From assembly GCF_004684905.1 (NCBI RefSeq), contig NZ_SRJC01000011.1:1879-36457 (forward strand): DNA of 34,579 nt, written 5' to 3'. The notes under the pieces are model-generated. The model saw only the letters and a list, made by a program, of their open reading frames with translations, searched no databases and had not been told where the DNA came from. Of the stretch, positions 1-11,038 are shown one piece after another; position 1 is the first letter of the stretch; each line of letters begins with the position of its first letter. This DNA is from Halobacillus salinus. Lineage in GTDB: Bacteria; Bacillota; Bacilli; Bacillales; Halobacillaceae. A program made the translations under genes and the position numbers.

Positions 1-2979
<2,979 letters not shown>

Positions 2980-2984
2980 CTTGA

Positions 2985-3016
2985 AAGCGGCACTCTTAGG
3001 GAGTGCCGCTTTTTTT
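2985..3016 (+). terminator. Rho-independent terminator of the collagen-like gene
   Basis: A perfect 11-bp stem (AAGCGGCACTC / GAGTGCCGCTT) with loop TTAGG is followed by a T run. It starts six bases after the stop codon. Confidence 0.9.
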
Positions 3017-3173
3017 GATGAAGAGGAAGGTGAAGAGTATGGACGTAGATAGATTGTTCAAATATGAAAACTACACTTGTCCTACTTTTATTAGGTCTAC
3101 GTGTCTCTTCCTTTTCATACAAATGTTAGGTGATTAAGTTGATTCAGGCGATAACTTTCAAAGGGGAGATGAG

Positions 3174-4289
3174 ATGGTTACGATCAGCCTTTGCATGATT
3201 GTGAAAAATGAAGAAGAGGTGCTGGCTCGCTGCTTGGATTCTGTGAAGGATCTAGTGGATGAAATCAATATAGTGGATACGGGGTCGGAGGATCGGACTG
3301 TTGAGATTGCCAAGGGATACACGGATCGGGTCTTTTTCTTCGAATGGACGGGGAGATTCGCAGATGCCAGGAACGAGGCCTTCAAATATGCGACCAAAGA
3401 TTACACCCTTTATTTGGATGCTGATGATGTAATTTTGGAAGAAGATCGGAAGAAATTCAAGGAGTTGAAAGAAAACCTTGACCCTTCGGTCGATTCTGTT
3501 TCGATGTATTATAATGCCGGTACGGATGAATTCGGAAATGTCACTCTTCAGTACAGGAGAAATCGCTTAGTTAAAACGAGTAAAAATTTTCAGTGGGGCG
3601 GGGATGTACACAACTATTTGAATGTGTATGGATACGTAATTAATTCAGATGTAGCGATTACTCACAAGAAAACGCGTCATGCAGTAGGAAGGAACTTGTC
3701 TATCTACGATACGAAGATTGAAAGAGGAGACGTGTTCAGTCCTCGTGATTATTTTTACTATGGGAACGAACTGAGAGAAAATGGGCATCATGAAAAGGCC
3801 GTTGAGAGCTATACGAAAAATATTGAACATAAAGAAGGCTGGATTGAAGATAAGGTCTATGCGTGCATCAACCGTGCGGACTGCTATCGATTCATAGAGA
3901 ATACAGAAATGGAACTGGCATCGTTGTTTGAGTCTTTACGTTTTTCTAAGACACCTCGGCCGGAGATGTGCAGCAGAGTAGGATACAACTTTCAAAGGAA
4001 AGGCGAGTACAAACCTGCGATTTATTGGTATGAACTGGCGACTAAAATCGAAAATGATCCGAATAAATGGAGCTTCACGTACCCCGCTTATTCTACATGG
4101 TACCCACATCTACAATTATGTGTCTGCTACTACAGAATTGCCGAATTTGAGAAAGCTTATGAGCATAATGAGAAGGCAAGAGAATATCGACCACAAGACG
4201 AAAGAGTACTTTACAACCGGGAGCTTCTAGAGAAAAAGTTGGGACTGAGCCAAGAAACCGGACAACAAAATGATGAACCTTCGGAATGA
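3174..4289 (+). CDS. Family 2 glycosyltransferase with TPR-like C-terminal half
   Basis: A 371-residue protein. Residues 1 to about 110 are a GT-A fold glycosyltransferase 2 domain: ISLCMIVKNEE at the start, a nucleotide-binding D-T-G-S-E-D segment near residues 36-41, and the metal-binding LDADD at residues 81-85. Residues from about 190 are helical with TPR-like spacing (ESYTKNIEH, YACINRADCY, PAIYWYELATK). This GT2-plus-TPR layout is common in Firmicutes beside surface or spore glycoproteins. It lacks a signal peptide, so it should act in the cytoplasm. The ribosome binding site is AAAGGGGAG about 7 bases before the ATG. It lies 195 bp after the collagen-like gene on the same strand, so that protein's Thr residues are the likely acceptor (inference). 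The sugar donor cannot be read from sequence. Confidence 0.85.
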   Translation: MVTISLCMIVKNEEEVLARCLDSVKDLVDEINIVDTGSEDRTVEIAKGYTDRVFFFEWTGRFADARNEAFKYATKDYTLYLDADDVILEEDRKKFKELKENLDPSVDSVSMYYNAGTDEFGNVTLQYRRNRLVKTSKNFQWGGDVHNYLNVYGYVINSDVAITHKKTRHAVGRNLSIYDTKIERGDVFSPRDYFYYGNELRENGHHEKAVESYTKNIEHKEGWIEDKVYACINRADCYRFIENTEMELASLFESLRFSKTPRPEMCSRVGYNFQRKGEYKPAIYWYELATKIENDPNKWSFTYPAYSTWYPHLQLCVCYYRIAEFEKAYEHNEKAREYRPQDERVLYNRELLEKKLGLSQETGQQNDEPSE

Positions 4290-4336
4290 GTTGATCCTTC
4301 TTGACCTGAAGTGAATTCGTCCAATCCAGATGACTT

Positions 4337-4386
4337 GAAAGGATAAATCCATGAGAGACAAATGAATCTCACGGATTTATCCTTTC
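4337..4386 (+). terminator. Long stem-loop between the two glycosyltransferase genes
   Basis: GAAAGGATAAATCC and its exact complement, extended by ATGAGA/TCTCAC, form a roughly 20-bp stem with one mismatch and a 10-base loop. Only a weak T tract follows, so it may be an inefficient terminator or an mRNA-stabilising hairpin. Confidence 0.55.
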
Positions 4387-4410
4387 CGATTATAGAGGGG
4401 TGGTGCGTGG

Positions 4411-6033
4411 GTGAAGAGCGAGTCAGGAGAGAAAAAGAAACTAGTGTTCTTTGTGAAGCCGGGTCTTGATAATTTCCTGAAAGACATTGTAGGTGAGCTC
4501 TCGGTTTCTTATGCTGTTCGGACGGTATATGTAACGACCAATCTGAAGGATATAGAAACTCATATGAACGATGCAGATTTGTGTTGGTTTGAGTGGTGTG
4601 ATGAGCTTCTTATTCATGGAAGTCAACTAGCTATTGCTAAACATAAAAAGGTGATTTGCCGCATTCACAGTTACGAGGTTTTCACCAACTATGTGAGAAG
4701 AGTGAACTGGAAAGTGGTGGACCAAGTCATTTTTGTTGCAGAGCACATACGGCAATATGCGGTTACCCATACGCCTGGTCTCCTCCGGGAACAAACGGTT
4801 GTCATTCCGAACGGGATTAAAATGGAGAAGCATGCTTTTAAAGAGAGGACTGAAGGGTTCAAGATTGCCCATGTAGGTTATATCAATTTCAAAAAAGGAC
4901 CAATGCTGTTACTTCATGCTTTTCATGCCATTCATAAAAAGGATTCTCGGTACGAATTATACATTGCTGGTACCTTCCAAGAACCACGGTATTATCTCTA
5001 TTTCAACCAAATGATCAAGGAGTTGGGTCTAGAGAAAAGTGTATTTATAGAAGGATGGCAGCAGGATATTGACAGGTGGCTAGAGGATAAGCATTATCTG
5101 CTTAGCTCAAGTGTATTAGAAAGTCAGCATTTATCGGTGATGGAAGCTATGGCTAAAGGAATAAAACCACTTGTCCATAATTTTGTAGGTGCCAAATCTA
5201 TCTACTCCGAGGAATTTGTATGGAGTTCGATCGATGAGTTGATTGATATGGTCACTAAAGGTAGCTATGACTCCCATGCTTACAGAGGTTTCGTTCAGGA
5301 TAACTATGCATTCGACGTTCAAATGCACAAGATACGCGCCTTAGTAAAAAAAGAGATGAATCAGCATCATGTGTATCCTGTATATTATAAAGGAGCGCAG
5401 TGCAAGTTCTTTCTACCAAATCAAAATGATCATATTCAAAGAATACTTGCTCACGGACAGAAGTTCTATGAAGAGGCAATGCTCGCAGATATAGAGCACC
5501 GGGTACCAGCTAATAGTGTCATTATAGATGTCGGAGCCTACATTGGGAATCATTCTGTGTTCTTCGCGAAGCATTGTGATAGTCAAGTCTATTCGATTGA
5601 ACCAAATCGGGAGTCCTTTGATTTGTTGAAAAAGAATCTCCAATTGAATCAAGTAGAAGACCGAACGATGGTATGGAACATGGGATTAGGAAAGGAATCA
5701 GGGAAGGCGTCGTTGGAAAGCTTTTCTGATCAGAATTTGGGCATGAGTAAGCTTAACAGAGATGACGAGGGCTTGATTCATATTGAAACAATCGATCATT
5801 TGCTTGCTGATTTGCACAGGGTCGACGTCATGAAAGTTGATGTAGAGGGAATGGAGCTTGATGTATTGCAAGGCGCTGAAGCCACCTTAAAGAAGCATTG
5901 CCCTTTATTATACATTGAAACAACAACACCAGAGCACCATAACCAAATCGCAAAATATCTGAAAAACATTGGATACCAATCTGATAGACAGTTCAACGCT
6001 ACACCTACGACCTTATTTATACACCGTAGATAA
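4411..6033 (+). CDS. Bifunctional GT4 glycosyltransferase fused to an FkbM-type methyltransferase
   Basis: A 540-residue two-domain protein. Residues 1 to about 320 are a GT-B fold family 4 glycosyltransferase, with VIPNGI near residue 133, GYINFKKGP, and the E-x7-E motif at E237 and E245 (ESQHLSVME). Residues of about 365-540 are an FkbM-family SAM-dependent methyltransferase, with IIDVGAYIGNHS from I371 and the family-typical KVDVEGMELDVLQGA from K475. The start is GTG with AGAGGGG 10 bases upstream. Both domains have their key motifs, so the fusion looks functional rather than a read-through. The gene follows the collagen-like protein and the GT2 gene. A sugar-adding and sugar-methylating enzyme would fit the build-up of a methylated glycan on the collagen stalk (inference, by analogy with the O-methyl sugars known on BclA). 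Confidence 0.85.
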   Translation: MKSESGEKKKLVFFVKPGLDNFLKDIVGELSVSYAVRTVYVTTNLKDIETHMNDADLCWFEWCDELLIHGSQLAIAKHKKVICRIHSYEVFTNYVRRVNWKVVDQVIFVAEHIRQYAVTHTPGLLREQTVVIPNGIKMEKHAFKERTEGFKIAHVGYINFKKGPMLLLHAFHAIHKKDSRYELYIAGTFQEPRYYLYFNQMIKELGLEKSVFIEGWQQDIDRWLEDKHYLLSSSVLESQHLSVMEAMAKGIKPLVHNFVGAKSIYSEEFVWSSIDELIDMVTKGSYDSHAYRGFVQDNYAFDVQMHKIRALVKKEMNQHHVYPVYYKGAQCKFFLPNQNDHIQRILAHGQKFYEEAMLADIEHRVPANSVIIDVGAYIGNHSVFFAKHCDSQVYSIEPNRESFDLLKKNLQLNQVEDRTMVWNMGLGKESGKASLESFSDQNLGMSKLNRDDEGLIHIETIDHLLADLHRVDVMKVDVEGMELDVLQGAEATLKKHCPLLYIETTTPEHHNQIAKYLKNIGYQSDRQFNATPTTLFIHRR

Positions 6034-6053
6034 ATTGTAATCGGGATTTTTAT

Positions 6054-6096
6054 CGGGGACGGTTCTCGTGTTAGCCAAACGCGAGAACCGTCCCCG
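6054..6096. repeat. GGGGACGG hairpin repeat, copy A
   Basis: Both arms are present (GGGGACGGTTCTCGTGTT / AACGCGAGAACCGTCCCC). It lies 20 bp after the GT4-FkbM stop. GAATTTTTG follows, so this copy may terminate the upstream transcript. Confidence 0.9.
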
Positions 6097-6203
6097 AATT
6101 TTTGTTATTATTATCTCAAGGAAAGGGGCTCGTTCTATGAATAATAGATTTAGATTTGGCGTGCTAGTATCTAGAGTTGGTTCTGATTTAGTTTGGGGTT
6201 TAG

Positions 6204-6248
6204 TTGGGGACTGTTCTGATGTTTGACGAACACGAGAACCGTCCCCAA
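6204..6248. repeat. GGGGACGG hairpin repeat, copy B (diverged left arm)
   Basis: The right arm is canonical. The left arm reads GGGGACTGTTCTGATGTTT, and the changed bases create an ATG used by the next gene. Confidence 0.85.
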
Positions 6249-6815
6249 CTCAAATTGACAATCGAAATCCGTAAACCTGTTTATGCGCAGGATAGAACGG
6301 TCCGGGACGCTATTCCCCGCAAGCTGTGGAACGCAGTTCGGCAACTTGTCCATGAGGAGAATGGGTTCCAGTGCGAAATCTGTGGCGGTGGAGATGAGAC
6401 AAGCCTTCATGCACATGAAGTGTGGGAGTATGATGAAGAGCAGTTTGTGCTGATCTTGGAGGAGATACAATCCTTGTGCAAACTATGCCATGATCTGAAA
6501 CACTTCCACCACGCTGTTCTGAGAATACAAGATAGAAGAGTGCGAGAGTTCGTCATGCGGAAGTTGAAAAAGCATTTTATGAAGGTAAATGAATGTACGG
6601 AAAAAGAGTTTCAGAGACATTACTTGAATCAGCTCGCCAAAAGCGATGAAAGCCCGGCTGAGCGGTCGCTGGAAGACATGCTCGAACGGAAAGAAGAAAT
6701 GCAAAGGGAAGCATTCCTCCTAAGGCAGGACTGGCGGTTCTCAGTAGGGGACGAGGTTCCATATAAAGAGGAGATTGAATCGAGTTTGGCTGATAAGGGG
6801 CTTTTGTTTGAGTAG
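6219..6815 (+). CDS. HNH-type zinc-binding nuclease-like protein
   Basis: A protein of about 198 residues from the ATG at 6219. An HNH-like core is visible: C52-x2-C55, then H64-A-H66-E67-V-W, then C87-x2-C90-H91, that is two CxxC knuckles around an HxHE motif. HNH proteins bind a metal and many cleave nucleic acid; the target here is unknown. The C-terminal half is charged and helical with no recognised domain. The start is unusual: the only ATG ahead of the conserved part lies in repeat copy B, and the reading frame continues through the repeat's right arm, which encodes EHENRPQ. TTG at 6204 (also in the repeat) and TTG at 6252 are alternatives. The gene sits between copies B and C with no operon partner. 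Confidence 0.7.
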   Translation: MFDEHENRPQLKLTIEIRKPVYAQDRTVRDAIPRKLWNAVRQLVHEENGFQCEICGGGDETSLHAHEVWEYDEEQFVLILEEIQSLCKLCHDLKHFHHAVLRIQDRRVREFVMRKLKKHFMKVNECTEKEFQRHYLNQLAKSDESPAERSLEDMLERKEEMQREAFLLRQDWRFSVGDEVPYKEEIESSLADKGLLFE

Positions 6816-6825
6816 GTGTTTGAGT

Positions 6826-6866
6826 GGGGACGGTTCTCGTGTTTGGCTAACACGAGAACCGTCCCC
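6826..6866. repeat. GGGGACGG hairpin repeat, copy C
   Basis: Both arms are intact with loop TTGGCT. It lies just after the HNH gene stop. Confidence 0.9.
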
Positions 6867-6920
6867 GACAAAAAATGCGCCCAACCAAAAGTCTCGTAAA
6901 CAAATGAAGGCGGTGTGGAT

Positions 6921-8171
6921 ATGAAGGTATCGATAGTGACGCTAGGAAGCAGAGGAGATGTACAGCCCTACGTAGCGCTGGGGAAAGCGCTGTTGAAAAA
7001 TGGACATGAAGTCAGCATTTGCACTGGTGAGACGTTCAAGAGGTTTATCGAATCAAATGGGATTGCGTTTTATCCTGCGACAGCGGATCTGATGGAATTG
7101 TTAGAGAGTGAAGAAGGAAGAGAAGTCTTCAACGGTGGAGCGCGTAAGGTGTTTCAGATGATGAAATACTCGAAACAAGTCGTGGCACCGGCGTATCGGA
7201 AGAGTATGGATGATTTTCTAGAAGCGTCTCGTGGCGCAGATTTGATCATTTATCATCCGAAGGCACTCGGAGCGGTTGATATCGCTTCGTTCCTTGGGAT
7301 TCCATGTGTATGTATGCCGCCTGTTCCGATCATGTATCCGATTACGGAATTTCCGAATCTTGCAGTTGCGGCCGAGCGCAATCTCGGTCCTTTTTTTAAC
7401 AGGTTGACTTATAAGGTGGTTCCGTTCACGGAGAAACCGTTCATGAAAGAGATCAACGACTTCCGTAATACGTCACTCTCCCTGCCAAAGCGGAAAGCTG
7501 GGACGCTAACGTATGAAGTGGATGGACGGGATATTCCGATTGTCTATCCAATCAGTCCGTATCTGTTCGAGGACGTGACGAGCTGGAACGACCGTGTTTT
7601 TCTCACTGGATTCTTCTACCTGGATATCGAGGATGAACAGCTGGATGAGGAACTGGAATCCTTTTTGCAAAAAGGGAAAAAGCCGGTCGTTATCTCGTTC
7701 AGTTCCATGCCTTTGAAGGATCCGGTCGCCTTTAAAGAAAAGCTGTTGCGGTCGCTTGAAAAAACAGGGGATCGTGCTGTGATATTAACAGGTACAAGCG
7801 GATTGGAATTCAATGAAAGTGAAGGAATCCTGGCTGTCGAGAAAGCACCGCATCGACTATTATTCCAACGTGCAAAAGGCATCGTCCACCACGGAGGCGT
7901 CGGGACAATGGCCGAAGCGCTGTTCAGTGGCGTGCCACAGCTCGTGATGCCGTTCAACGTCGACCAGCCATTCTGGGCGCACCGGTTATATCAAAAAGGA
8001 ATCACGCCGAAGCCTCTGCGGGAGAAGGAGGCTTCCGATTCCGATTTAGCCACTGTATTCCGTGCGATGGAGGATGAACGATTGATCCGGCAAGCGCAGG
8101 AAGCGAAGGCGAAAATCGAAAAAGAAGACGGCCTTGCTGCGGCAGTGTCGTATTTGGAGCGTTTGATTTAG
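6921..8171 (+). CDS. Macrolide/sterol-type UDP-glycosyltransferase (GT1 family)
   Basis: A 416-residue GT-B fold glycosyltransferase. The N-terminus MKVSIVTLGSRGDVQPYVALG is the acceptor-domain signature of the MGT and sterol glucosyltransferase group. The C-terminal donor-binding motif HHGGVGTMAEALFSGVPQ begins at H323, followed by PFNVDQPFWA. Such enzymes move a sugar from a UDP-sugar to a small lipophilic acceptor (macrolide, sterol, hopanoid, flavonoid); the acceptor here is unknown. ATG 6921 is preferred over GTG 6915 because GAAGGCGG lies about 6 bases before it. The gene stands alone between repeat copies C and D, so context gives no pathway. Confidence 0.85.
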   Translation: MKVSIVTLGSRGDVQPYVALGKALLKNGHEVSICTGETFKRFIESNGIAFYPATADLMELLESEEGREVFNGGARKVFQMMKYSKQVVAPAYRKSMDDFLEASRGADLIIYHPKALGAVDIASFLGIPCVCMPPVPIMYPITEFPNLAVAAERNLGPFFNRLTYKVVPFTEKPFMKEINDFRNTSLSLPKRKAGTLTYEVDGRDIPIVYPISPYLFEDVTSWNDRVFLTGFFYLDIEDEQLDEELESFLQKGKKPVVISFSSMPLKDPVAFKEKLLRSLEKTGDRAVILTGTSGLEFNESEGILAVEKAPHRLLFQRAKGIVHHGGVGTMAEALFSGVPQLVMPFNVDQPFWAHRLYQKGITPKPLREKEASDSDLATVFRAMEDERLIRQAQEAKAKIEKEDGLAAAVSYLERLI

Positions 8172-8194
8172 CTTTTGGATGGAGGATTTGAGTT

Positions 8195-8235
8195 GGGGAC
8201 GGTTCTCGTGTTTGCCTAACACGAGAACCGTCCCC
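8195..8235. repeat. GGGGACGG hairpin repeat, copy D
   Basis: Both arms are intact with loop TTGCCT. It is preceded by GATTTGAGTTG and followed by a TTAAACTCA stretch that partly complements that flank. Confidence 0.9.
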
Positions 8236-8267
8236 GATTAAACTCATAGAGAGGTTGTGAAGGCGAA

Positions 8268-9359
8268 GTGGAACTGAAAGAAGGGCACATCATCGGGCTG
8301 GTCATCGGACTGCCGGTTCTGATCATCATCGGTGCAATCATCTGGGGCGTGCTGTGGTTTTACATTGCGTTCACCACCACGGAAGAAGAGTATGTGAATG
8401 CGTATATGCAGGATAAATATGATAAACAAATCGAAATGGTCTATCAAGGCAGTAACCCTAAAGGGATGGGCGCGTCCCACAAAGTAGCGCTGAAAGAGAA
8501 TCCGGATGTTGAATTCTGGGTCGAAGTCGAGGGCACGTTCAAGACGAAGGTGGAAAGCGATGAGTATGAAAGAGGCGTAGATGCTTATCACGAGTTTCAA
8601 AAAATCGAGGATGATATCGCGGAAATCGAAGCGATGGGGTTTTCGAAAATCGAGGAACCGGAATTCAGCAGTTATCTCGACTATTCGGATGACGGGTATC
8701 GCATCAATGTCATGGAAGGCGAAAGGTTGAGTCTTTATGACGTGTCGGACGAACGGTTGGACGACTGGATGGAGCTGATCCGCTGGGCGCGGGAGCACGA
8801 TGTCGAGCTGACGGATCTGATGGTGATGGGGCTGCCGGCAGAGGAGTTCGAGGAGGAAGATTACTTGGTCCGTCATGAGGTCAAGAATGTCGAGGATGTA
8901 GAGAACCGGAGTGATTTGCTGAGGGAAGTGGCGAAAGAGAATCCGCGTGTGTTGAGCTGGAGGTTGGAAAGGCAGTTGGAAGAAAAAGTTGCCTCCCTCG
9001 GCGGTCGAGTGGCTGCAGCACCAACGGACTTCCCTTACGAAGAGCGTAGATGGATCGAATGCTATGAAGTCGATGGACAGGGCAAGTGTATCGACGCGAT
9101 GGTGTGGTTGAAGTATGAGTCAGCAGGCTTTTCACCGGGACATGAAAAGGTTGAAGAAGACCTGATTCAAGTGATGCAGTGGACGAAAGAGAAGATGGGC
9201 CGGAAATCAGTGGTGAATTTCGGTATTTTGGAAGATGTAAAAGGCGAAGGAATGCATCAGAACGTCGAAGTCGAGGGTCCGTTGGACGAAAAAATGTTCA
9301 AAGAGGAATGGAACCAATTCCAGCGTGGCGAAATCAGCTATGGCGGGTATATTGAGTGA
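8268..9359 (+). CDS. Membrane-anchored protein of unknown function
   Basis: A 363-residue protein with one clear transmembrane segment at about residues 9-34 (HIIGLVIGLPVLIIIGAIIWGVLWFY). A mostly acidic soluble region follows, probably outside the cell. There is no signal-peptidase site, so an N-terminal anchor is likely. Two Cys residues lie close together near the C-terminus (ECYEVDGQGKC). No family was recognised. The start is GTG at 8268, with AAGG about 5 bases upstream and a further GAGGT. It is monocistronic between repeat copies D and E. Confidence 0.7.
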   Translation: MELKEGHIIGLVIGLPVLIIIGAIIWGVLWFYIAFTTTEEEYVNAYMQDKYDKQIEMVYQGSNPKGMGASHKVALKENPDVEFWVEVEGTFKTKVESDEYERGVDAYHEFQKIEDDIAEIEAMGFSKIEEPEFSSYLDYSDDGYRINVMEGERLSLYDVSDERLDDWMELIRWAREHDVELTDLMVMGLPAEEFEEEDYLVRHEVKNVEDVENRSDLLREVAKENPRVLSWRLERQLEEKVASLGGRVAAAPTDFPYEERRWIECYEVDGQGKCIDAMVWLKYESAGFSPGHEKVEEDLIQVMQWTKEKMGRKSVVNFGILEDVKGEGMHQNVEVEGPLDEKMFKEEWNQFQRGEISYGGYIE

Positions 9360-9382
9360 GCAATTGAGTTGGGAATTGAGTT

Positions 9383-9423
9383 GGGGACGGTTCTCGTGTT
9401 AGCCAAACGCGAGAACCGTCCCC
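9383..9423. repeat. GGGGACGG hairpin repeat, copy E
   Basis: Both arms are intact. The upstream flank repeats ATTGAGTTGGG twice in tandem, abutting the left arm. Confidence 0.9.
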
Positions 9424-9437
9424 AATTTAAATTCGAC

Positions 9438-9467
9438 CTGACATTTTTTTCTAGGATGGATTACTAT
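9438..9467 (+). promoter_or_regulatory. Candidate sigma-A promoter for the RibD-C reductase gene
   Basis: CTGACA and TACTAT are 18 bases apart, directly downstream of repeat copy E and about 20 bases before the TTG start. Confidence 0.4.
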
Positions 9468-9488
9468 AGAGTAGAGGAGGGATGCAGA

Positions 9489-10163
9489 TTGGAGAAACCG
9501 AGAGTGGTTTTGAACGTTTTCTCGTCCGTCGACGGACGTATTACCACAGCTCCGAACAGGGATGTGGCGGAATGGACGGCGGCAGGCATTGGCGGAGGTG
9601 CACATGAAGCGACGCACCGACTGTATGACGAACTGGATTGTGACGGGTTGATTTCAGGAAGCGAGAGTCTGATCGTCTGGGGGAATAACAGCGTCGAGTT
9701 GGAGGAACCGATTTATGAACCGGAGAAATCGAATGCGTATATCGTCTTCGACGGCAGAGGTCGCATGAATTGGTATCAGACGGAAGGGTTGCTTGTCGTA
9801 ACGAAAGAGGATTTGTCCGGAGAATACATCCAGCAACTCGAGGAAAAGGGGATCGCCTACATCACCGCAGGCACGAGGGATCACATCGACTTACCGCTCG
9901 CCTTACATAAACTGCATGAACTCGGGTATAGAAGGCTCGGGCTGACGGGTGGCGGCACGATCAACGGTGCTTTCTTGAGACAGGGGCTGATCGATGAAGT
10001 CAGCATCGTGTTCGCGCCTTTGGCTATCGGCGGTAGGACGACACCTTCGATTTTTGACGCGGAGGATTTGAAGGATTGGAAGGGTGCGACGGAGCTTGAG
10101 TTGAAGACGATGAAGCCGGTCGGGGAAGGATCGGTTTGGCTTCATTATGAAGTGAAGAAATGA
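9489..10163 (+). CDS. RibD C-terminal/dihydrofolate reductase-like NADPH oxidoreductase
   Basis: A 224-residue protein of the RibD-C (DHFR-fold) superfamily. The N-terminal strand VVLNVFSSVDGRITT is the family's first motif. The glycine-rich LGLTGGGTINGAFLRQGLIDEV and the following FAPLAIGGRTTP form the nucleotide-binding C-terminal motif. Relatives reduce pyrimidine or other carbonyl/imine substrates with NAD(P)H; stand-alone copies outside rib operons usually have no assigned substrate. The frame extends upstream into repeat copy E, but GGAGGG at 9476-9481 lies 7 bases before TTG 9489 and the family homology starts there, so TTG is chosen over ATG 9456. A terminator follows. Confidence 0.8.
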   Translation: MEKPRVVLNVFSSVDGRITTAPNRDVAEWTAAGIGGGAHEATHRLYDELDCDGLISGSESLIVWGNNSVELEEPIYEPEKSNAYIVFDGRGRMNWYQTEGLLVVTKEDLSGEYIQQLEEKGIAYITAGTRDHIDLPLALHKLHELGYRRLGLTGGGTINGAFLRQGLIDEVSIVFAPLAIGGRTTPSIFDAEDLKDWKGATELELKTMKPVGEGSVWLHYEVKK

Positions 10164-10164
10164 G

Positions 10165-10190
10165 AAAAGGCGACGTCTGTCGCCCTTTTT
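10165..10190 (+). terminator. Rho-independent terminator between convergent genes
   Basis: Stem GGCGAC/GTCGCC with loop GTCT is flanked by AAAA on the left and CTTTTT on the right. It can act for the plus-strand reductase gene and perhaps for the facing VOC gene. Confidence 0.75.
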
Positions 10191-10199
10191 CGTCTCCTC

Positions 10200-10568
10200 T
10201 TAGTTATGTACCTGGAGTTTGTTGCCTGTCGGATCATAGAAATGAAAGAACTGATGCCCATCATCTTCCTGAATCGCCTCCACCCGTACATCATTGCTGA
10301 CTAAGTGATCGTAGAGCCTTTCGATATCCGGTGTAGTGAATCCAACGGAAAACTCGGCTTGTCCGTCTTTTGTAAAATGCCCTCGGGAGTCGGTGTCTGC
10401 CTCAACTAAAACGAGTAGCGAGCCGTCCCCGATTTCGAAAAGGGCTAAGTCGCCTCGGTTGAACTTCAACTTGAACTGTAAGCATTCGGAATACCAGGTT
10501 ACGGACTCGTTGAGGTCTGTGACAGGAATTCGGAAGTAGTGGATGCCGGTGAAAAGTGGATCGCTCAT
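10200..10568 (-). CDS. VOC superfamily (glyoxalase/bleomycin-resistance-like) protein
   Basis: A 122-residue single-module VOC protein. GIHYFRIPVTDLNESVTWYSECLQF is the first beta-alpha-beta unit. The second half ends with HQFFHFYDPTGNKLQVHN, the usual FxDPDGN-type closing strand. Members bind a divalent metal and act in small-molecule detoxification, isomerisation or dioxygenation; the substrate is not predictable. The start ATG has a strong AAAGGAGG about 6 bases upstream on the minus strand. It converges on the reductase gene and appears monocistronic. Confidence 0.85.
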   Translation of the reverse strand: MSDPLFTGIHYFRIPVTDLNESVTWYSECLQFKLKFNRGDLALFEIGDGSLLVLVEADTDSRGHFTKDGQAEFSVGFTTPDIERLYDHLVSNDVRVEAIQEDDGHQFFHFYDPTGNKLQVHN

Positions 10569-10640
10569 GTTTTTCCTCCTTTTGTAGTGTCTTTGGTTTA
10601 TTCGCTATGGGTTGTGGAAGTCCTGCTTGGTTTTTTAGTT

Positions 10641-10681
10641 GGGGACGGTTCTCGTGTTAGCCAAACACGAGAACCGTCCCC
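10641..10681. repeat. GGGGACGG hairpin repeat, copy F
   Basis: Both 18-base arms are complementary with the short loop AGCCA. It lies between the divergent VOC gene and a small membrane-protein gene. Confidence 0.9.
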
Positions 10682-10748
10682 AACCTAAATCATATAGATG
10701 CGCCAATCTCTTGAGGATGTTACAATTTTACATAAAAAGGGAAATGTG

Positions 10749-11018
10749 GTGAGAAGAATGGGGAAGCTGTTTACTTATAGTTCGGTGCTGTTCAACCTGA
10801 TCGGTGTGTTGAACTTTTATTTGATCATGGATGGCGGACGTGGTTTCGGAGGTATGTTCTCTGGAGTGTTTCTCCTGTTAGGAGGCGTGACGGCGACCTT
10901 CGGTTTGGTACGGATGAAGGGAAAAGCGGTTCCGATTCTGTCGCTCTCCGTATCGGTGATAGCAGGATTCATCATTCTGTTGGTCGTTATGGTCTCGGGG
11001 ATGGGACAGACGGCGTAA
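10749..11018 (+). CDS. Small three-helix membrane protein, unknown function
   Basis: A protein of about 89 residues with three hydrophobic spans (YSSVLFNLIGVLNFYLIM, FSGVFLLLGGVTATFGLV, ILSLSVSVIAGFIILLVVMV) joined by short loops. The frame opens earlier at ATG 10698, but AAAAAGGG at 10735-10742 fits GTG 10749 (6 bases); ATG 10758 is a second option. No family was recognised. The next gene begins 20 bp later with its own ribosome binding site, so the two form a probable operon. Confidence 0.55.
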   Translation: MRRMGKLFTYSSVLFNLIGVLNFYLIMDGGRGFGGMFSGVFLLLGGVTATFGLVRMKGKAVPILSLSVSVIAGFIILLVVMVSGMGQTA

Positions 11019-11038
11019 CATAGACTGGAGGGGTGCAT

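Noticed and set aside
3115-3124. CATACAAATG as a sigma-E -10 before the GT2 gene
   Set aside because: No acceptable -35 at the right distance.
3017-3160. Possible inverted repeat GACGTAGA / TCTACGTGTC before the GT2 gene
   Set aside because: Only 7-8 bp with imperfect pairing and a long loop; not distinguishable from chance.
9369-9488. N-terminal extension of the RibD-C reductase through repeat copy E
   Set aside because: The extension is translated repeat sequence; a strong ribosome binding site and family homology place the start at TTG 9489.
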